A stretch of 28,211 bases of DNA, taken from assembly GCA_013365365.1 (NCBI GenBank), contig JABVXU010000655.1:1-28211 (forward strand). Reading direction: 5' to 3'. A model generated the notes under the pieces. The model was not told the origin of the DNA and ran no database searches. It saw only the letters and a program-made list of their open reading frames with translations. The stretch comes from Cruorifilaria tuberocauda (lineage: Eukaryota > Nematoda > Chromadorea > Rhabditida > Onchocercidae). The stretch's first letter is position 1. Each line of letters begins with the position of its first letter. A program made the translations under genes and the position numbers. Below, piece by piece: positions 22,701 to 28,211 of this stretch.

Positions 22701-25700
22701 ACTGACGCTACTACGTGTACCCGTGCGATCAGCAAACTTGTGTCCGAAACCAATCCAATCACGACGAATCAAAACTTTGAAGCCCTAAAGCACGCTATAC
22801 GGTAGATAAGACGGAAACCTAATAAACATTTGCCTTACTTAAAGTTCCAACCTCGAAAGTTCTATAGTATGGATCAGCAATTATTTTTGTAAGAGTGACA
22901 ATTTGCGTCGTCCGATCCCAACCATCGGTACAGTGAACAAGTACTGATCTTCCTGTAAAAAAGAGCTTACTGATTTTAAGAAACAATAAATAATCAACTA
23001 TTTTAGTGTTTACTTCCTAAATTTAAAAAGTACCATTCATTAAAAAAGTACCAGTTTTCATGTATTTTCATGCTTGAGAAACAATTAAGACCAAGTTTGC
23101 GAAATTTTCAAGACCAGAACTAACCGTCATCGACAAGTGCTTTAACACATTTCTGTGCAGTATCAACAAGACTTATAAGGTATTGCAGCCAAAAAGTAGA
23201 TTGAATTGATTGGAGAATGGTATTATGATCTTGAGGACCAGCAAGGACAGCTCTAAACTTGTGAAAGCTACTACGGATTTCGTGGATATTTGCCAAGCCA
23301 CAAAAGATTACCTCCGTTTGCTGATAATACTCTGAAAGTACCAGTATGCTTGCGATAAGGACATATAAAATTCATCCATTAAAAAATTGTTTTAATAATG
23401 AATTTTGTCTTATCAAAAATTTACATCAAACAAACCTTCTGACTCAGCTCCACCACCTTTCACTACTCGATTTGCAAGGGCTGCAGTATATGAACGGCAG
23501 TCCACTATTAACAACTTCCGAGACGTCGGCCCTGCAACTGTTTCCGCAAACCGGTAACACAGATTTTAATATTTAGATGGTTAGAAAATTGAAATAGAAA
23601 TAAAATCCTGATCACACAAGATTTCGGAAACAAACTTACTTCCATTAACAGCTTTCCTAGCACATTCTAGCAGTTTTTCGTCTAACGGGAATCGATAATT
23701 GAAAATACCACAACATGGTTGACTGCTGCGTAATAAGACCGATTCATTTTTGGCACAACACCATACTGCAGCCGGAAATCGAGCATTATTTCGAGCAGCA
23801 CAAGCTCGACGCAATTCATCATCCGTTATATCCTTTGGAACTATGACTGTTTTCGGATATGTTGCACATAGTCTGAAAAAATCTAACTAACTTGAACTGA
23901 AAGATTTGTTTTGCTTTTGAAAAACACTCCTGGTTTACTTGCTTATTTGTTCGGCGGTCCCTATTTTTTGCACCATTTCATGAGTGGTTTCCCTATCCCA
24001 ATTATTAAGAACTGCGGAATGATTTAAACAGCTTATAAAGGGGAGCAAAAACATACGAATAATCAATATTGGCTTCGGAAACTCTCCAAGAATGAGGATT
24101 ATAATTGAGTCGCAAAAATTCTTTTTGTGCTAAACACTCGGAATCAGCTGTTTCGTGGTGAAATCTGAGCCAACTAGGAAGTTGAGTCTGGAACAAACGA
24201 TAAAAATATTTGGGAAAAATTCGGATGAAATCAACAGATGATAAGCGATTAAAAATAACATCGGATCTAATAGAAAATCGTAAATGAACAAAAAGTTCTC
24301 GCCTTTAGTTTAATTAACAATTATTGTCATTCATTTGAAATCTGTTGTATAAAGCTATGCATTAATCTAATGACAAAAATTATTTTATTTAAAAGAATAC
24401 CTTTGCAGCTCTAGCAAACTGCCATGCGAAAACATCATTTGTAGCAATATTATAAGTCGCTTTTTGCAATCTTTTATGCAATTCCACTTGTACCTCACTT
24501 GCACATCTCAACCTTGAAAAGAACGGATTGTCACCAGGGATTAATGGTACACCAATATAGTAGCTGGGTACTAATGTAACATTTACCTCTAAACAATGCT
24601 CAAAATCATGAATGAAATGTGAGTATACACAATTAATTTCCCCTCAGCACAAGATGTCCATATAACTTATCAATTCACTGAATATCTTCAATTTCCGAGA
24701 ATGCTCTATCTTTCAATTAATTTCCGTTAATAATACCTGCATATTCGACCAAATTTGCATGTAATCTGTATTCCATACGGATCTCCAGACCAGAATTCAA
24801 CCGTATCAACACTCAAAAGTGGAATGATTGCCAAAGCATTTTTTACACGATCCAATATTACAATTCGATAATTTGTTATGTAAACAGTGCCGGAACCTGT
24901 GTCCATAGTTGATTCCAGTGATTCACCCGGGAGAGCACCGACCGGAAGAGCTTCTGATATTTTTGCCTGAACATTAAATGATTTCTCCAAATATAATGAA
25001 ATTTCTAAAATGTGCAAAACTTCATAACTCAGGTTTACTTTTACTATATTATGACAAACGTATTGCATTTCATTAAATTCTCAAGTTGATAAATATTTTT
25101 TACTAACATTAATTGGAGAAAAAAAAGAAATATGGAGAGAACTAAAGCTCCACTTACATCATTAGTTGAAAATAACTGCTCCATCCTTAAAACCTTAACT
25201 ACCGCAGATAAAAATATTTCAACGAACATTCTCTTATAATACTCTTAGTGAAGTAATAGTGAAATGCAAAAAACAAGCAAATGAGATATATGGCGGGTAA
25301 CATAATGCTCGTACGACTGACCTACCTTCAAAAAATCTCAAAAAAAAAGGGAAGAATAGAAAGAAACCAAAAAAGAACATTATTCACTGCTCCCATTAAC
25401 ATAATTAAGTATGCTATATAAAAATACTAAAAAAAAAGAAAAATAGTTTGTTCACACTGACTTAACATATAAATTTTATTCCCGCAACTCACTGCATCAT
25501 TTTTTTCACTGCTTTAAAGTTCTAAGTCATGAAGGGAATGCCGATTATCTCATGTATCAAAAAAATACGTAATGAAAAGACCACTACTGTAACAGAACTC
25601 CATAGTACATCGTCACATTTTATAGATCCTGTTGCTTTCAACATGCTATTTGAAATCAAAAGAAAAATGTGAAGGAATGTGGAACTCACACGCTGAGCGA

Positions 25701-25893
25701 AGATTGTTGCAGCCGATGGGCCATCATCATCCCCTACACTTTGCGAATAATGCGACATATCCAAAAAATATGGAGGATCTTCAACAGATTCGAGTGTGTC
25801 GTTATCAATCACACCGCACGGAACAAAACCGTCTTCACCACGTTGTGCTCCAGCAGGAACTCGAATAGGGATTGCCTCAGATGCTGCTGGCAT
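19798..25893 (-). CDS. mtm-3: active FYVE-domain myotubularin phosphatase (MTMR3/MTMR4 class)
   Basis: Sixteen exons join in phase (893 residues): 25690-25893, 24737-24966, 24401-24512, 24057-24187, 23640-23872, 23436-23537, 23125-23331, 22852-22952, 22605-22784, 22122-22388, 21760-21896, 21456-21597, 21267-21347, 20527-20634, 20216-20403 and 19798-20056. Domains in order are a PH-GRAM domain (about 70-165), the myotubularin phosphatase core with HCTDGWDRT (C414, R420, the CX5R site), GFGHKFADR and PVFLQWLDCVHQL, a Ser-rich linker, a Glu/Arg-rich likely coiled coil (about 683-720), and a C-terminal FYVE finger. The FYVE has all eight zinc cysteines plus WxxD (W781), RKHHCR and RVC. The family removes the 3-phosphate from PI3P and PI(3,5)P2 on endosomal and autophagic membranes. 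It is shorter than vertebrate MTMR3/4 (about 1200) because the linker is short. The start at 25893 is the first ATG of an open exon; an alternative first exon exists at 25158-25229. The symbol follows the C. elegans gene of this class and is an inference. Confidence 0.93.
25158..25229 (-). CDS. possible alternative first coding exon of the myotubularin gene
   Basis: It lies inside intron 1. An ATG at 25229 opens 24 codons (MFVEIFLSAVV...FSTND) that end at a strong GTAAGT donor in phase 0, exactly the phase needed to join the exon at 24966. A second in-frame ATG lies at 25184. This would replace the 68-residue acidic N-terminus with a shorter hydrophobic one. Chance occurrence is possible; no promoter or trans-splice acceptor is obvious. 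Confidence 0.3.
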
Positions 25894-27155
25894 ACTCCAG
25901 CTTTCTGGATGTTCAATCCACGGAGCTATTACTACCACTACTACTGCTGCTGTTGCTGTTATCACTAACAGCGGTACTTCTGTCTACAGGTACAAATTTC
26001 CCGTTCAGCAGTTCAAAAATATAATCGTAATGAAGGATTAAAAAAATCAGCTATTAATCAGCCCGCAGCAAAAACCGGCGAAATATGAAGATAAATATTC
26101 ACTTTCAATGGGATGGCAAAACTGGAATTTAAATAAAAAACTTTTTTCGTTCGAAGTACTATTGTAAATACTTTCGATGGTAGAGTCTATGATAACGCTT
26201 CTTTCAAGCAAACTAGATCTAGTAAGGGAATCTAAAACAGTGAACAATTGATAGACAACATACTAATATCATGAGTGGCCATAAGAAAGCAGTTAAAAAA
26301 AGATACATCGCAGAGAAAACAAAAGACTGAAAAGGTGAAAAAACGAAAAACAATCAAAATTATTCTATACCAAAGCCTAATAGCAACACAGAATATTCCA
26401 ATAGCAAGTAAAGTACATTTTAAAACTTGATCATGAACATATTACTTTGTATAGTTAAATATTTTCTGCAAAGTATTTAAAATCTTCACACAAACATTGA
26501 AAACCAAATATTTGTCAAAATTTAACCCTTCTGTAAGTCAACTTAGTCATCCAACTTGGCTCTTTCCTCCAATATTCATCTCACACAATATTCGTAATTA
26601 GTAATTATAATGACCCAAGTACAAATAATTTACCACCATGCCACCTATATATGTTATCCAACAGAAATGCATGATAAGCAAAAGTATACCGAGTAAACGA
26701 TGCAGAGCAAAACGATGCAAAACATCCTCTTACTTTGTTGAGGACGCCAAAAAAAGGAAAAATTAGGTGGAACGAGAGGACGTGATTAGTAAGATACCGA
26801 ACAAATGAATAATGTAACCATTACAAAAAGAAAAAAGCTGTTTTACAAACGGTGTCAGTGTCAAAACAAACAAGTTCTAGTCAAAATACCGATCGATAAA
26901 TCAACTCACTTCCGCACTGCTAACCGTAATGAAGTGATAATGCAGTGCATAATTGAAGTTTTGACTTAGGAATCATGAAATCAGTTTATTTTTAATAAAA
27001 TTTGTGGGAGGGTAATCTGCCTACTCAAACAAATACACGACACAACGGACGGAAAGAAATGCACAGAAAAACGGAGCAGTGCACATTGATTGATACACAA
27101 ACACTCTCTCAGTTCGACATCGAGAAAGTGAATAATTTAAAGATAAATTGCAAAG

Positions 27156-27169
27156 ATATATATATATAT
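27156..27169. repeat. short (AT)n run
   Basis: About seven AT units in non-coding DNA. Confidence 0.8.
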
Positions 27170-27272
27170 GTATTGATGAGACCGATAAATATATCCTATA
27201 CCAGTGAATGATCAGGAGTACTAACAACAACATAACATAACAAACATTGTCTTTACACCTTCACTCAGCAAA

Positions 27273-27776
27273 TTGAAAATGACACAGAAATCATTCCATT
27301 CCATCTGCAGTCTATCATTCATTTCTACTCCTGATCAATTATTGGAGATGAGTGATTGGGAAAAAGATCCGGAAATATTCCGATTTCCTCAGCGAAAGCA
27401 ACAGGAAGTGAAGTGTTTGACGTTTATTGTGGAGGGACAGGAGACACTATTGATTCACACTATCCCTATGTCCAACAGCCACTACGGAATGTTATTAGCA
27501 GCTAAGCAGCTGCCGCACACCCACACCTACGCACACATACATACATGCATACAGCACACTCATACAGACATAGGCACAGACACAGACACGAATTTGTTTG
27601 AAGTTTTTAATTTTGCTTATTTGTCTCTCTTCATTTCTGCGATCAAAGGGATAACGGAAATGTTGCAGACGGAAGGAAGGTCCGTACCGGAGACTATACA
27701 AACCTTTGATATACTGCTCCTTCCCGCAACACAACTCATTTCGTTTTTGGATGAACACACACCTATCTTGAACTAG
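27273..27776 (+). CDS. hypothetical 167-residue open frame containing a CA microsatellite
   Basis: A single-exon frame from an ATG to TAG, long for AT-rich sequence. The first 85 residues have a mixed, protein-like composition (for example SDWEKDPEIF). Residues about 81-109 are His/Thr-rich because the frame crosses a (CA)n-type microsatellite. The remainder is moderately hydrophobic. There is no signal peptide, no known motif and no splice neighbour. It could be an orphan gene, an exon, or chance; a minus-strand frame overlaps its second half. Confidence 0.2.
   Translation: MKMTQKSFHSICSLSFISTPDQLLEMSDWEKDPEIFRFPQRKQQEVKCLTFIVEGQETLLIHTIPMSNSHYGMLLAAKQLPHTHTYAHIHTCIQHTHTDIGTDTDTNLFEVFNFAYLSLFISAIKGITEMLQTEGRSVPETIQTFDILLLPATQLISFLDEHTPILN
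27515..27590 (+). repeat. imperfect (CA)n / (CATA)n microsatellite
   Basis: CACA, CATA and CAGA units run with interruptions across about 75 bases, inside the hypothetical frame at 27273-27776. Confidence 0.85.
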
Positions 27777-28211
27777 AAGCAGTTGAAATTACTGCAACTC
27801 TCGGGACATACTTGTATTGCACTGTAGTCATTATTCGTGGCACGCTGCACTTTAACTTCAAAGAAGAAGGCCACTGATCACTGATTTCTTCTTTCCACAA
27901 AATATTAATAAAGACCAAATAAATATACTTCCACTTCCAACTACCTAAAACACTTCTACCTTCTACCTCTCTTCCTACCATTTCTGTAAGTATCTCACAG
28001 GTGAAGGCAGTCGATGGATATTTTCTCATTTGAAATTATGATTAAATATGAGAGTAATATATAAAGTCATAATATATAACTGCGCCAATACCATCTCAAA
28101 GATAAAGTAAATCTATAGTGAAGGATAAAACTTCCTTTTCAAGAGAAACATTAAAAGTGAAACAGTGATAAGGATATAAATGATTATAATAACTGCCGAT
28201 TTTATCAAGAA

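Larger units (their letters stand above)
25894..28211. other. upstream flank of the myotubularin gene, no secure gene
   Basis: A trinucleotide (ACT/GCT) repeat lies at about 25928-25960, just upstream of the chosen start. The rest is AT-rich. The one notable frame is plus 27273-27776 (167 codons, real ATG), listed separately. Confidence 0.5.

Overview
This window looks like nuclear DNA from a nematode, most likely a parasitic clade III (filarial-type) worm. The evidence is AT-rich DNA, many short exons with nematode-style splice sites (GTAAGT/GTRNGT donors, TTTTCAG-type acceptors), a nematode-style tau-tubulin/casein kinase 1 gene, a small secreted collagen, and a likely spliced-leader acceptor 4 bases before one start codon. 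The lineage is inference; nothing here names the species. All gene models were spliced by hand from acceptor/donor pairs that keep the reading frame.

Left half, plus strand, exon-poor. A small secreted collagen-like gene lies at 1032-1977, with a clear signal peptide and 22 unbroken Gly-X-Y triplets but an unresolved 3' end. A six-exon, phase-consistent candidate for a small type I membrane glycoprotein lies at 2752-4019. After a long pyrimidine-rich, apparently non-coding stretch comes a serine-rich protein with an Id/extramacrochaetae-like helix-loop-helix and no basic region (8693-9761). The remaining DNA to 12.39 kb holds no gene I can support.

Right half, minus strand, three well-supported genes in a row. 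Read 5' to 3' they are an active FYVE-containing myotubularin of the MTMR3/MTMR4 class (25893-19798, 16 exons, 893 aa), a CDK10 orthologue (18114-16029, 8 exons, 366 aa), and a TTBK-like casein kinase 1 family protein kinase (15197-12393, 7 exons, 404 aa). All three close perfectly in frame and keep their catalytic residues. They face the same way with gaps of about 1.7 kb and 0.8 kb, so shared transcription is possible but unproven. No direct pathway joins phosphoinositide turnover, CDK10 and TTBK-type kinases.

Points most worth a second look are the Id-like HLH gene, the unrecognised glycoprotein, the mini-collagen, a 21-base duplication across a splice donor of the TTBK-like kinase, and possible alternative exons in the myotubularin gene. 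No transposon, CRISPR array, rRNA or tRNA was recognised.
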